From: Planococcus maritimus
Lineage (GTDB): Bacteria; Bacillota; Bacilli; Bacillales_A; Planococcaceae
NCBI RefSeq assembly: GCF_001592825.1
Contig: NZ_LTZG01000032.1
Coordinates: 62,001 to 126,000, forward strand
DNA length: 64,000 nucleotides
Direction: 5' to 3'
In this document: piece after piece, positions 33,790 through 41,776 of the stretch
Layout of the letters: the number at the start of each line of letters is the position of its first letter
How positions within the stretch are numbered: position 1 is the stretch's first letter
The notes under the pieces: model-generated
What the model saw: the letters and a program-made list of their open reading frames with translations, nothing else
Told to the model about the DNA's origin: nothing
Database searches by the model: none
Made by a program: the position numbers and the translations under genes

Positions 33790-33878
33790 GTCGCCGCCGC
33801 GCTTTGGGTTGGCCTCTTGCCGTAAGCCAGGAAGAATGCCTGTCTTACGGCGTCGGCTCACCCTTGGCGCTCGGCGGC
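33790..33878 (+). other. 89-nt covarying stem-loop, copy 4
   Basis: GTCGCCG pairs with CGGCGGC (one U-G); the apical hairpin at 33819-33851 has GCCGTAAG/CTTACGGC and CAGG/CCTG, both different from copy 3 yet fully paired. Confidence 0.65.
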
Positions 33879-33958
33879 TTTGAGATTTCGTTGTATGTGG
33901 ACTGTTTAAATCGCTCAGCTTCTGTACCCAGTTGCCGGCTTGTGGGGGATCGCTTCCT

Positions 33959-34260
33959 AAAATGTAATATCGGGCACACTGGTGTTTAAGTTAAAAGCGG
34001 AACCAATTAGCCTCTCCTTAGTAAAAGTGATTTGAGTTACAAAACATGATGCATTTCCAAACTTCATTTCGAGTAAACTGAAGAAACTCTTCCCTACTTT
34101 AAAACTAGAGACGGAGTGAAAGGGGCCGACTCCGGGAGGATTAGCGAGACAATTGAGACCCTGCAGGAGCGTAGCGACGAAGCGGCTCAATGCGAGCCCT
34201 CCGGAAAGCGTGCCCCTGAAGCGCAGTCGAAAAGCAGAAGCTTTTCTACCCACCTCTGTA
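33959..34260 (+). repeat. Dispersed intergenic repeat, copy E, with linker
   Basis: The linker (33959-34090) and the repeat (AAACTAGAGACGGAGTG, GACTCCGGGAGGATTAGCGAG, GAGACCCTGCAGGAGCGTAGCG, CGGAAAGCG, CAGTCGAAAAGCAGAAG, each a separate block) mirror the region 19245-19545. There is no gene. Confidence 0.75.
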
Positions 34261-34288
34261 TACATCAATCTTCATATATGATTCCATA

Positions 34289-34324
34289 CAAAAACCCGCC
34301 GAGAAAAATTCTCGGCGGGTTTTG
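34289..34324 (-). terminator. Terminator of the DUF4870 gene
   Basis: AAAACCCGCCGAGAA pairs perfectly with TTCTCGGCGGGTTTT; T-rich on both strands. Confidence 0.85.
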
Positions 34325-34342
34325 TGATGCTGGCTTATTCCA

Positions 34343-34663
34343 TTATTGGTACCATGAACCGACGATTGGGTAATCGTATGGCTCGTTTTGCAAAGCTTTG
34401 ATGATCGCCATGATCGGCACGATGATCCCGATAGCGCCGAACAATAGCAAGAGCGGGAAACCGATCAATACTGCTGTTAGCAAGGTCGAGGCGAATATCA
34501 AGGCGCCCATGACCAATTGGAACAGCAAGGCTTGGATCGACAATTTCTTCAGCTCTTGATCGTCTGTGACCAACATAGCGACGAAAAAGACAAGGACAGG
34601 GACAAGAAACGGGGCAAAAAACGCACTGGCGTGGACGAGTACTTTTAACCCGATTTTCTCCAT
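34343..34663 (-). CDS. DUF4870 domain-containing membrane protein
   Basis: The 106-residue protein has three or four membrane helices: HASAFFAPFLVPVLVFFVAMLV, then LVMGALIFASTLLTAVLIGFPLLLLFGAIGIIVPIMAIIKAL. The short C-terminal NEPYDYPIVGSW is typical of DUF4870 (Tic20-like) small proteins. Function is unknown. GGGAGG lies about 7 nt before the ATG. The gene is monocistronic, convergent with the ytoQ-like gene across the long repeat region. Confidence 0.85.
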   Translation of the reverse strand: MEKIGLKVLVHASAFFAPFLVPVLVFFVAMLVTDDQELKKLSIQALLFQLVMGALIFASTLLTAVLIGFPLLLLFGAIGIIVPIMAIIKALQNEPYDYPIVGSWYQ

Positions 34664-34730
34664 TTACATGACCTCCCAAATTACTTTCTTACTCTAGTAT
34701 ACGCCTGAACTTGTGGAAGGTTTCATTATT

Positions 34731-35714
34731 TTACTCGGAAACCCGCAAAATCACTTTGCCGAATTGCTTGCCTTGCGCCAAATAGTCGAACGCCTCGTGT
34801 GCTTCGTCCAGTGAGAACACGCGGTCGACAACAGGATGGGTATCGTATTGTTCGATATGCTGGACCATGTCGCGCAATTCCTCGCGGCTGCCCATCGTTG
34901 AGCCGAATAATTGATATTGACCGTAGAAAAAGCTACGCAGATTAAAATCGACCGTGTCGGCTGTCGTGGCGCCGAAAATAACGATGCACCCGCCTTTTTT
35001 CAATACCTCGAGTGAGCGGTTGAACGTGGCCCCGCCGACGCTATCGATCACGAGGTCTACTGTTTGTCCTTCTAGTTCTTTCACCCAATCGCTGTCGGTC
35101 GGGATGGCGATGTCGGCCCCGATTTCTTTTGCATGCGCGAGTTTGTCTTCACTTCTCGAAGTGACGATGACCGTAGCGCCGATATTTTTCGCAAATTGGA
35201 TCAAGAAAGTCGCCACTCCGCTTCCTGCACCGGGAATGAATAAGGTATCGCCTTTTTTTAATTGGCCTTTCGTGAACAATGCGCGGTAGCCGGTCAAAGC
35301 GGGCAAGGCAAGCCCTCCTGCTTCCGGCCATGACAAGTGCTTTGGTTTTTTCTCCAGCTGTTCGGCGGAAATCGCGATTTTTTCCGCGAAGGTCCCGTGG
35401 TCCGGCATGCCCAGAATATCGAACCCTTCCGGCGGTGCATCGCTATTGTGTTCCCAGCGCAGTCCTGGATTGATGATGACTTCATCTCCTACTTCAAAAC
35501 CCCTCACGCTTTCGCCAATCGACTCGACCACGCCTGCCCCGTCGGACCCGATGATCAATGCTTCCGGGTTGTCTCCGTACCGTTTCAACAAACCAAGGTC
35601 GCGGCGGTTGATGCCGGCGTCACGAATTTTTACGACGACTTCTCCTTGCCGCGCCGTTGGTTCCGGCATATCTTTTAGTTTATAGTGTCCTGCTTCCATC
35701 ACAAATGCTTTCAA
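34731..35714 (-). CDS. Zinc-free MDR oxidoreductase, quinone reductase-like (YogA type)
   Basis: The 327-residue medium-chain dehydrogenase/reductase starts at TTG (MKAFVMEAGHYKL), overlapping the upstream ATPase stop by 4 nt (TTGA), with GGAGGGTG as its binding site. The catalytic domain has INRRDLGLLKRYG and GSDGAGVVESIGE. The nucleotide site is IPGAGSGVATFLIQFAKNIGA, an AxxGxGxxA-type motif near residue 160. The catalytic zinc ligands of alcohol dehydrogenases are absent. Substrate unknown. Translational coupling to an ArsA-type ATPase gene is unusual. Confidence 0.88.
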   Translation of the reverse strand: MKAFVMEAGHYKLKDMPEPTARQGEVVVKIRDAGINRRDLGLLKRYGDNPEALIIGSDGAGVVESIGESVRGFEVGDEVIINPGLRWEHNSDAPPEGFDILGMPDHGTFAEKIAISAEQLEKKPKHLSWPEAGGLALPALTGYRALFTKGQLKKGDTLFIPGAGSGVATFLIQFAKNIGATVIVTSRSEDKLAHAKEIGADIAIPTDSDWVKELEGQTVDLVIDSVGGATFNRSLEVLKKGGCIVIFGATTADTVDFNLRSFFYGQYQLFGSTMGSREELRDMVQHIEQYDTHPVVDRVFSLDEAHEAFDYLAQGKQFGKVILRVSE

Positions 35715-36652
35715 ATTGAGTCACCCTCCTGAAAATGTTGGCTGAATTGTTCAAGCTGCCGCTTGCTGATGATGTCCTGCGAAAACAGCGGGATGTACAA
35801 TAGCTGCTGTTTCGGGAATGTTTCTTTGATCATGTCCATATACTTCGTTTCGTGCTTTTTGCGCTCCTGGAAAAACGCCCCTTCCACTTGTTCCGGAAGC
35901 ACTTTGTTGATGATCAAGGTTTTTACATGAAGATGGTATTTATCCAATAGCTCCAAGGCTTTTTTCGTCTCTAAAATCGGCAACCGCTCCGGATTCAAGA
36001 CGAACACAAAACCGGTTTGCTTAGCATCAAGTAAAATCTCACGCGCTTTTGAAAAGCGCTCCTGGCGTTCACGCAAGACCTCATAAATTGGGTCTTCTCT
36101 CGGTTCGCCGTCATTTAATAACGCCGTGTAGTTTTCATTGGTCTTGCGGCGTTTATCAAGCAAGCCCTCGATCCACACCCCCATCAATTCCGGCAGCGAC
36201 AATAATCGAATCGTATGGCCGGTGGGTGCCGTGTCGAACACCAACTTATCGAAATGCTGGCGCTCCTCGAGGATGATGTGGATCAATTTGTCAAACAGTG
36301 CCGCCTCATCTGCACCAGGAGAAGCTTTTGCCGTGTCGAGCTGGCGGTTCACTTCTTCCATCATACTGGTGTGGACCGTACCGCGGATGTTGTTTTTGAC
36401 GCCTTTGATGTACTTGTCCGTCTCGATTTCAGGGTCGATTTCCAATGCGTATAGATTGTCGGCGATTTCTTTTGTACGGCCGCCGATTTGTTCGTTGAAG
36501 ATGTCCCCGACATTGTGCGCCGGATCTGTGGAGACAAGAAGCGTCTTGTATCCCGCTTGGGCGGATTGCCACGCAATGGCGGCAGCCGATGTCGATTTGC
36601 CAACGCCGCCTTTGCCCCCGACGAAAATGATGCTTTTCGATAAGACGTCCAT
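35711..36652 (-). CDS. ArsA/Get3 family ATPase
   Basis: The 313-residue P-loop ATPase has a deviant Walker A, FVGGKGGVGKSTSAAA, near residue 12, switch I DPAHNVGDIF, and switch II FDTAPTGHTIRLLSLP near 150. It is a single-domain protein of the ArsA/TRC40/Get3 class. Arsenical-binding cysteines are not evident, and no ars genes are nearby, so arsenite pumping is unlikely; a targeting or chaperone-like role is possible. It forms an operon with the CC-ending small protein upstream (24 nt gap) and the MDR oxidoreductase downstream (overlap). Confidence 0.9.
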   Translation of the reverse strand: MDVLSKSIIFVGGKGGVGKSTSAAAIAWQSAQAGYKTLLVSTDPAHNVGDIFNEQIGGRTKEIADNLYALEIDPEIETDKYIKGVKNNIRGTVHTSMMEEVNRQLDTAKASPGADEAALFDKLIHIILEERQHFDKLVFDTAPTGHTIRLLSLPELMGVWIEGLLDKRRKTNENYTALLNDGEPREDPIYEVLRERQERFSKAREILLDAKQTGFVFVLNPERLPILETKKALELLDKYHLHVKTLIINKVLPEQVEGAFFQERKKHETKYMDMIKETFPKQQLLYIPLFSQDIISKRQLEQFSQHFQEGDSI

Positions 36653-36676
36653 GAGGTTCCCTCGTTTCCTTGAAAA

Positions 36677-36940
36677 TTAACAGCAGCGAATTCCAGACAG
36701 CGGCGATTTTTCCATGCCCATGCGTAAATGCCAATCGTGAAATTCTTCAATCATATACGGATAAAGCTCGAGCGTGTAATAATAGGCGGGATTCGGGATG
36801 CCAAGCATTTCCGAGTACAACATTAACAAGAAGAGATCGTCTTCACTGCGAAGCTCACGGGCAATTTCCGTTCGGTGCGGATGTTCTAAGACAGCCTCGT
36901 ACCAGTCGATTAGTTTTTTCAGTTTGTCGCCGATCGGCAT
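36677..36940 (-). CDS. Cory-CC-star family small protein
   Basis: The 87-residue protein runs MPIGDKLKKLIDWYEAVLEHPHRTE, then LLMLYSEMLGIPNPAYYYTLELYPYMIEEFHDWHLRMG, and ends SPLSGIRCC, with the Cys-Cys pair directly before the stop (blocks quoted separately). This is the hallmark of the so-called cory-CC-star family, small proteins encoded next to ArsA-type ATPases. No function is established. GAGGTG lies about 9 nt before the ATG. The terminal CC could bind metal or be redox active, or be presented to the ATPase as a client tail. Confidence 0.82.
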   Translation of the reverse strand: MPIGDKLKKLIDWYEAVLEHPHRTEIARELRSEDDLFLLMLYSEMLGIPNPAYYYTLELYPYMIEEFHDWHLRMGMEKSPLSGIRCC

Positions 36941-36961
36941 AGTGACACCTCTTCCTGAAAA

Positions 36962-36993
36962 AAGTACAAGGGATCATCGAGATGATCCCTTGG
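36962..36993 (-). terminator. Terminator of cstA
   Basis: On the minus strand CAAGGGATCAT pairs perfectly with ATGATCCCTTG around 3 nt and is followed by TACTTTTTTC. Confidence 0.8.
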
Positions 36994-37059
36994 CATTTCC
37001 TACTATGAGCAATAAACGTTGCATTAGCAGTAAATTTCATAAAACTTTCTGTTAATTCA

Positions 37060-38802
37060 TTATTTCAAATCTTCATCCGGAAATCCAGGATTTGATTTGC
37101 TCATGAGCGCCTGTGCAGCGGTCAAGATGATCCACAAGGTAAAGACGAAAATAATGGCGCCGAAGACGAACAGCAAGGTATTCGATCCTTCGTTGTACCA
37201 AGCCCATTGCAAGAACACTTGCTGGAACATCGCCCATAATGTCATGAACATCAAGAACACCATTGGAATAATGGTAATCATGTAATTTCTTCCGAGCTTG
37301 CGCAGCCAGATCGAAATCAACAGCAAGCTGATGCCGGCTAGCAACTGGTTGGATGTTCCGAACAGCGGCCATAGCAAGTAACCGCCTGAACCGAACCCGT
37401 TCGGCCCTTCCGGCAAAATAACGAGCGCCATGCTTGAAAGCACCGCAATCGAAGTCGCAACATGCTTTTTCTCGAGCTGTGGCACGTTGTATTCGACACC
37501 GAGTTCCGAAATGATGTAACGCATGAGGCGCACCGATGTATCAAGTGTCGTAGCAGCGAAAGAAACGACGATGATCGACACGATGGTCGAAGCGACCGAT
37601 CCCGGAATCATCAATCCGGAAGCAAGAGCTGTCGCCCCTTCGATAAAGTTTCCGAGACCGGCGCCGCTTGCGTCGGCAAAGCTGCTGTAAGAAGCACTGA
37701 ATGCCGCACGGTCTGGGAACAGCGTGATGACGGCGATGATCGAGATCAATGCGAGCACGCCTTCACCGACCGCTCCCAAGTATCCGACAAAGCGGGCGTC
37801 GGTTTCTTTATCCAGCTGCTTCGATGAAGTCCCTGATGAAACAAGGCCGTGAAAACCGGAAATCGCGCCACACGCTATGGTGATGAAGAGCAGCGGGAAC
37901 CAGGAAACGTCAGCCCCCGGGTTCGTCACTGGCGCTGTAATGTCAGGCTGGGTGAACAATAAGCCTAGATACAAAATCGCCAAGCCGACAATCAATTGGT
38001 GGGAGTTGATGAAATCACGTGGCTGGAGAAGTTTCCATACCGGCAAAGTCGAAGCGATATAGACATAAATCATCAATACGACAATCCAGATGAAAAATGC
38101 GCTGGAAATCGCCCCAAGACCGAACAGCCCAGCGCCTTCTTCCCCGCCCATATAGCGGACAAGGTCGATTTGCAAAAAGTCCACTTGGCTGGAAACGATT
38201 GCGGTCCCATACATGATTGCAAGCGCTATCAAAGAAGGGATCAACATTTTCATATTGCGTTTGTAAGCCGCATAGCCGATCCAAACAGCGAGTGGGATCT
38301 GGATGAATACCGGGATGACGCTTGCCGGGTACGAGATGAACAAATTCGCAATGACCCAGGCGAATACCGCATTGACCATAAGCACGAGGATCAAGATGAT
38401 GAATAAGAACAAAATCTTTCCGCGCTGGCCGATTAAACGGTGAGCAAGCGTTCCAACAGACTGTCCTTTGTTGCGGACTGACAGTGCCAATGTCCCGAAA
38501 TCATGAACACCTGCTGCAAAAACCGTACCGAAAACGACCCACAGGACGGCCGGAAGCCAGCCCCAATAAACAGCGATGGCCGGGCCTAGAATCGGCGCAG
38601 CTCCTGCAACGGATGTAAAATGATGCCCCCATAGGACGAACTTATTGGTCGGGACAAAGTCGACACCATCTTTGTAACGGTGAGCCGGCGTGACATAATT
38701 CGGGTCCAGCTTGAAAATCTTTTCTGCTATGTACTTGGAATAAAAGCGGTATCCGAGAACGAATATAAATAACCCGATAGCAGCTAAAGCAATTGCATTC
38801 AC
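37060..38802 (-). CDS. cstA: Carbon starvation protein A family peptide/pyruvate transporter
   Basis: The 580-residue membrane protein has about 16 spans. The start is a GTG (MNAIALAAIGLFIF), 9 nt after AGGGAG; the open frame extends upstream without a binding site. CstA landmarks: the N-terminal FxLGYRFYSKYIAEKIF, PTNKFVLWGHHFTSVAGAAPILGPAIAVYWGW (in two parts GHHFTSVAGAAPI and LGPAIAVYWGW), and GTVFAAGVHDF. CstA-type proteins are known as peptide or pyruvate importers. The gene is monocistronic. Confidence 0.93.
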   Translation of the reverse strand: MNAIALAAIGLFIFVLGYRFYSKYIAEKIFKLDPNYVTPAHRYKDGVDFVPTNKFVLWGHHFTSVAGAAPILGPAIAVYWGWLPAVLWVVFGTVFAAGVHDFGTLALSVRNKGQSVGTLAHRLIGQRGKILFLFIILILVLMVNAVFAWVIANLFISYPASVIPVFIQIPLAVWIGYAAYKRNMKMLIPSLIALAIMYGTAIVSSQVDFLQIDLVRYMGGEEGAGLFGLGAISSAFFIWIVVLMIYVYIASTLPVWKLLQPRDFINSHQLIVGLAILYLGLLFTQPDITAPVTNPGADVSWFPLLFITIACGAISGFHGLVSSGTSSKQLDKETDARFVGYLGAVGEGVLALISIIAVITLFPDRAAFSASYSSFADASGAGLGNFIEGATALASGLMIPGSVASTIVSIIVVSFAATTLDTSVRLMRYIISELGVEYNVPQLEKKHVATSIAVLSSMALVILPEGPNGFGSGGYLLWPLFGTSNQLLAGISLLLISIWLRKLGRNYMITIIPMVFLMFMTLWAMFQQVFLQWAWYNEGSNTLLFVFGAIIFVFTLWIILTAAQALMSKSNPGFPDEDLK

Positions 38803-38888
38803 ATTCCCCAACTCCCTTTGGTTTTTGAAAATCCCGTATATCTTGTTTAACAATAGGTTATTGACCTAATAATGTAAATATTCTTTTT

Positions 38889-39803
38889 TTATCTATTCGC
38901 CTCATACAATTTCAGTTTCGTATACACCGTCTCCAGCACAGGTACTGGGATTTCGACTTGCTGTGCTTTGTCGATGAGATGCCCTTGCAGATGATCCGCT
39001 TCGATGCCTTGGCCTTTTTCCATATCTCGCTGCATCGACGATTTCATGCTATCGTCCATGCTGTTCATTTTGTCGAACTGAATGGAAGAGATGCCTGTTT
39101 TGATGGGCGCATCGATCGCAGTCATCACCGCTTCGAGTTCGTCGAGTAGCGACCGGATCGCCGATTGCCCTGATGAAAGCTTACGGATTGGGCCGATTGG
39201 CGATTCCATCAGCGAAGTGATGCCAGACATTGCCGTGATGAACATGTATTTATGCCACATATCCTGGTCGATATTGTCGCTCAATACAAATTCCGCTTGC
39301 GTGCCATCAAAATGCGTTTTGAGCTGCTCGATGCGCTGTGTCCGCTTGCCGCCCCGTTCCCCGTAGACCAATTGGTGAATCGGGCTCGTCTGGACAATCG
39401 ACCCGTCTTCCCCGATGGTCGTTTCGATAAAGCATAAGCCGCCGAGCACCGCTTCTTCCCCGAATGCAGAGACGAGTTGTTCAATATGCGCGATGCCATT
39501 CAACAGCGGCAAAATCATCGTCTGCTCCCCGACAAATGGCCGGATGTCTTCGATCGCTTGTTCAAGCTGGTACGCTTTGGTCGATAGAAGAACAAGGTCG
39601 AACGGCTCGGCTTGCATCGTTTTCGTTAATAGAGCCGGCTGGAGGTGGAGATCTCCGTGTCGGCTATTGACGCGCAAGCCTTCTGCTTCGATTTTTTGCT
39701 TGCGTCCCTCCCTGACTAAAAACGTGACGTCTTCTCCTTTTTCCAGTAAACGCGCACCGAAATAACCCCCGATGCCGCCTGCTCCTACCATTAACATTCT
39801 CAT
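38889..39803 (-). CDS. Ketopantoate reductase PanE/ApbA family protein
   Basis: The 304-residue NADPH-dependent reductase has the Rossmann motif MLMVGAGGIGGYFGARL at residue 3, KAYQLEQAIEDI with the catalytic-type Lys, and a C-terminal helical domain with KYMFITAMSGITSLMESP and IEADHLQGHLID, which carries the catalytic-type acid/His region. PanE makes pantoate for coenzyme A, but many bacteria carry paralogues. Here it is the last gene of an acyl-CoA dehydrogenase cluster and may act on another 2-oxo acid. Confidence 0.87.
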   Translation of the reverse strand: MRMLMVGAGGIGGYFGARLLEKGEDVTFLVREGRKQKIEAEGLRVNSRHGDLHLQPALLTKTMQAEPFDLVLLSTKAYQLEQAIEDIRPFVGEQTMILPLLNGIAHIEQLVSAFGEEAVLGGLCFIETTIGEDGSIVQTSPIHQLVYGERGGKRTQRIEQLKTHFDGTQAEFVLSDNIDQDMWHKYMFITAMSGITSLMESPIGPIRKLSSGQSAIRSLLDELEAVMTAIDAPIKTGISSIQFDKMNSMDDSMKSSMQRDMEKGQGIEADHLQGHLIDKAQQVEIPVPVLETVYTKLKLYEANR

Positions 39804-39818
39804 TGTGACACGTCCTTT

Positions 39819-40793
39819 TTAAGTTTGTTGATAGACCCAGCGATCCGCTGCCATCGTTCGTTCGCATCTGCCATCTGCCCGTAAATATTCAAGATGGGCC
39901 AAGGTTTCCCCAACCGCAAAGCGCATTTCGTGAACCGTCAGCGCCCGGTCGAATAGGCGCTCGCGCACTTCAAAGATGGTCAATGGCCGCTCCAGCATTT
40001 GCCAAGTCGCATCCAGGCGCTCTTCATGATGGGCCAGCAATTCATCGATGCGTTTGTTGGCGCCTTGAAACGGCTCGCCATGCGATGGGATCACCCAGTC
40101 CACATCGAGCTTGCGGATTTTCTCTAATGAATTCATATAGGTTTGAAGCGGATTGGGATCTCCGTGGAACCAATAGGAAATATTCGGCGAAATGCGCGAC
40201 AAGATATGATCCGCTGACAATAGCACATTGTGCTCGCGTTGATAAAAAGACACCATGCCATCCGAATGTCCTGGCACAAACAATACTTCATATTCCAGGC
40301 GCCCGATATGGACTTTTTCCCCTTCTTCGAAATAATGGCCTACTTTGGGAAACGGGGTAACAAGCGGTTGAAAAGCCCGTGTATTGTCGACCATTTCCTG
40401 TGCTGCTTCCTGCGGGATCCCCGCTGCCTTGTAATAGCCTGGCAACGTTTCCAAAAACGCTTCCTTCCAAGACCTCATTCCAGCATCGGCATCAATCTTG
40501 CTCATCGATAACTGCGCACCGGTCTTTTGCTGCAAGCCGCCCGCATAGCCGAAATGATCGGGATGATAATGCGTCAAAAACATCTGTCCTACTGGTTTAT
40601 CGCCGATCACCTTGTCCCATAACGCTCTCGACACTTCATTGTTCAATCCAGCATCGATGATCGTCCAAGTTTCCTCGCCTTTTGCCATAAAGCAATTGAC
40701 GTGATTTAACCTGAACGGCAAGGGATGTCTTACGACGATCAATCCGAGTTTGTCCAGCACCGCTTGGGATTCGGTTTGTTCGACTTCATTCAT
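39819..40793 (-). CDS. MBL fold metallo-hydrolase
   Basis: The 324-residue metallo-beta-lactamase-fold enzyme has the metal motif LTHYHPDHFGYAGG near residue 74 (HxHxDH), then VPGHSDGMVSFY with the third His and SADHILSRISPNI with the bridging Asp, and VIPSHGEPF with the last His. The C-terminal helical extension is typical of the ETHE/LACTB2-related group. Substrate unknown, perhaps a thioester in view of its neighbours. The start overlaps the upstream quinone oxidoreductase stop by 4 nt. Confidence 0.88.
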   Translation of the reverse strand: MNEVEQTESQAVLDKLGLIVVRHPLPFRLNHVNCFMAKGEETWTIIDAGLNNEVSRALWDKVIGDKPVGQMFLTHYHPDHFGYAGGLQQKTGAQLSMSKIDADAGMRSWKEAFLETLPGYYKAAGIPQEAAQEMVDNTRAFQPLVTPFPKVGHYFEEGEKVHIGRLEYEVLFVPGHSDGMVSFYQREHNVLLSADHILSRISPNISYWFHGDPNPLQTYMNSLEKIRKLDVDWVIPSHGEPFQGANKRIDELLAHHEERLDATWQMLERPLTIFEVRERLFDRALTVHEMRFAVGETLAHLEYLRADGRCERTMAADRWVYQQT

Positions 40794-41764
40794 GGCTTCA
40801 GCACCAGCTTGCCGATTGTTTTGCGGCTTTGCAGCAATTTATGCACATCCGCCGCTTGTTCGAGCGGATAAGCCCCGCCGATCGTCAATTTTAATTGGCC
40901 ATTGTTCATGTATTCGAGCAGTTCCTGGAAGCTTTTTTGGAATAGTTCCTGATTGCGCATAATCTGGGGCAGGAAAAAACCGATAACCGACTGATTTCGC
41001 TTCATCAATTGGCCGGGAGCGAAAACGGCTTGCTCCCCACTTGCCGCGCCAAAAATAACCAAGCGTCCGAATGGCGCCAAGGTTTTCAGGGTTTCATTGA
41101 AGACACTGCCGCCAACCATCTCAAGTGCGACATCAACGCCCTTGCCTTCGGTGATTTCTTTAACGCGCTGTATCCAGCCTTCTTCACTGTAATTCACCAA
41201 ATGAGTCGCGCCCATTTTCTCGGCATGGAATAATTTTTCTTCCGTGCTCGCTGTCGCAATGATTTTGCCGGCCCCGAATAGTTTTGCGAGCTGCACGGCA
41301 ATTGTGCCGACGCCTCCTGCAGCAGCGTGGATCAACACTGTTTCTCCCGGCTCCAAACGCCCCATTGTTTTTAAAATATGGTAAGCGCTCAATCCTTGCA
41401 GCGGCAAGGCGACGGCTTCTTCAAAGCTGACACCTTCTGGCACCGGCGTCAGCACCTGTTCAGGAATGGCGGCATATTCGGCATATGCAGCTGATTCGAT
41501 CAAGGCAACGACGCGGTCGCCTGCTTTGAAACGCGTGACCTCAGATCCTGTTTCCACGACTATCCCCGCTGCTTCAGAACCCGGGATATAAGGCAATTCG
41601 GTCGGGACGACATATTTCCCTTCACGCCTTGCCGTATCCGCATAATTGACGCCTACTGCCTTCACTTCGATCAACACTTCATGGGCTTTTGGTTTTGGTT
41701 GCTCTGATTCTGTATACTGAAGCACTTCCGGTCCGCCGTACTCTTCAAATTTCACTACTTTCAT
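40790..41764 (-). CDS. Quinone oxidoreductase-like MDR protein (QOR type)
   Basis: The 324-residue MDR enzyme has the pattern GVNYADTARREGKY, PGSEAAGIVVETG, VALPLQGLSAYHILK, and the NADPH motif HAAAGGVGTIAVQLAKLFGA near residue 150, matching quinone oxidoreductases. Zinc ligands are absent. GGGGGA precedes the ATG. It lies between the MBL and acyl-CoA dehydrogenase genes in a compact five-gene operon. It may act as an enoyl or quinone reductase. Confidence 0.9.
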   Translation of the reverse strand: MKVVKFEEYGGPEVLQYTESEQPKPKAHEVLIEVKAVGVNYADTARREGKYVVPTELPYIPGSEAAGIVVETGSEVTRFKAGDRVVALIESAAYAEYAAIPEQVLTPVPEGVSFEEAVALPLQGLSAYHILKTMGRLEPGETVLIHAAAGGVGTIAVQLAKLFGAGKIIATASTEEKLFHAEKMGATHLVNYSEEGWIQRVKEITEGKGVDVALEMVGGSVFNETLKTLAPFGRLVIFGAASGEQAVFAPGQLMKRNQSVIGFFLPQIMRNQELFQKSFQELLEYMNNGQLKLTIGGAYPLEQAADVHKLLQSRKTIGKLVLKP

Positions 41765-41776
41765 ATCTTTTCCCCC

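Larger units (their letters stand above)
33383..33958 (+). repeat. Tandem array of about 246-bp structured repeats (two full units and a partial third)
   Basis: CTTCTGTACCCAGTTGCCGG recurs at 33427, 33672 and 33919, periods of 245 and 247. Each unit holds GTGGGGAATCGCTTCCC-type and GATAGCGAGGGTTTGCTT blocks, GCGCTTTGGGTTGGCC-type sequence, a 33-nt hairpin, GGCTCACCCTTGGCGCTCGG and GACTGTTTAAATCGCTCAG. The third copy stops after GATCGCTTCC. The units are 80% or more alike by eye and match the inverted array at 19546-20030. No reading frame is shared among units. Confidence 0.87.

Noticed and set aside
19245-34260. CRISPR array or complete insertion sequence as explanation of the repeats
   Set aside because: The period is about 246 bp with only two to three units, there are no short repeats with unique spacers, no cas genes, no transposase and no clear target duplications.
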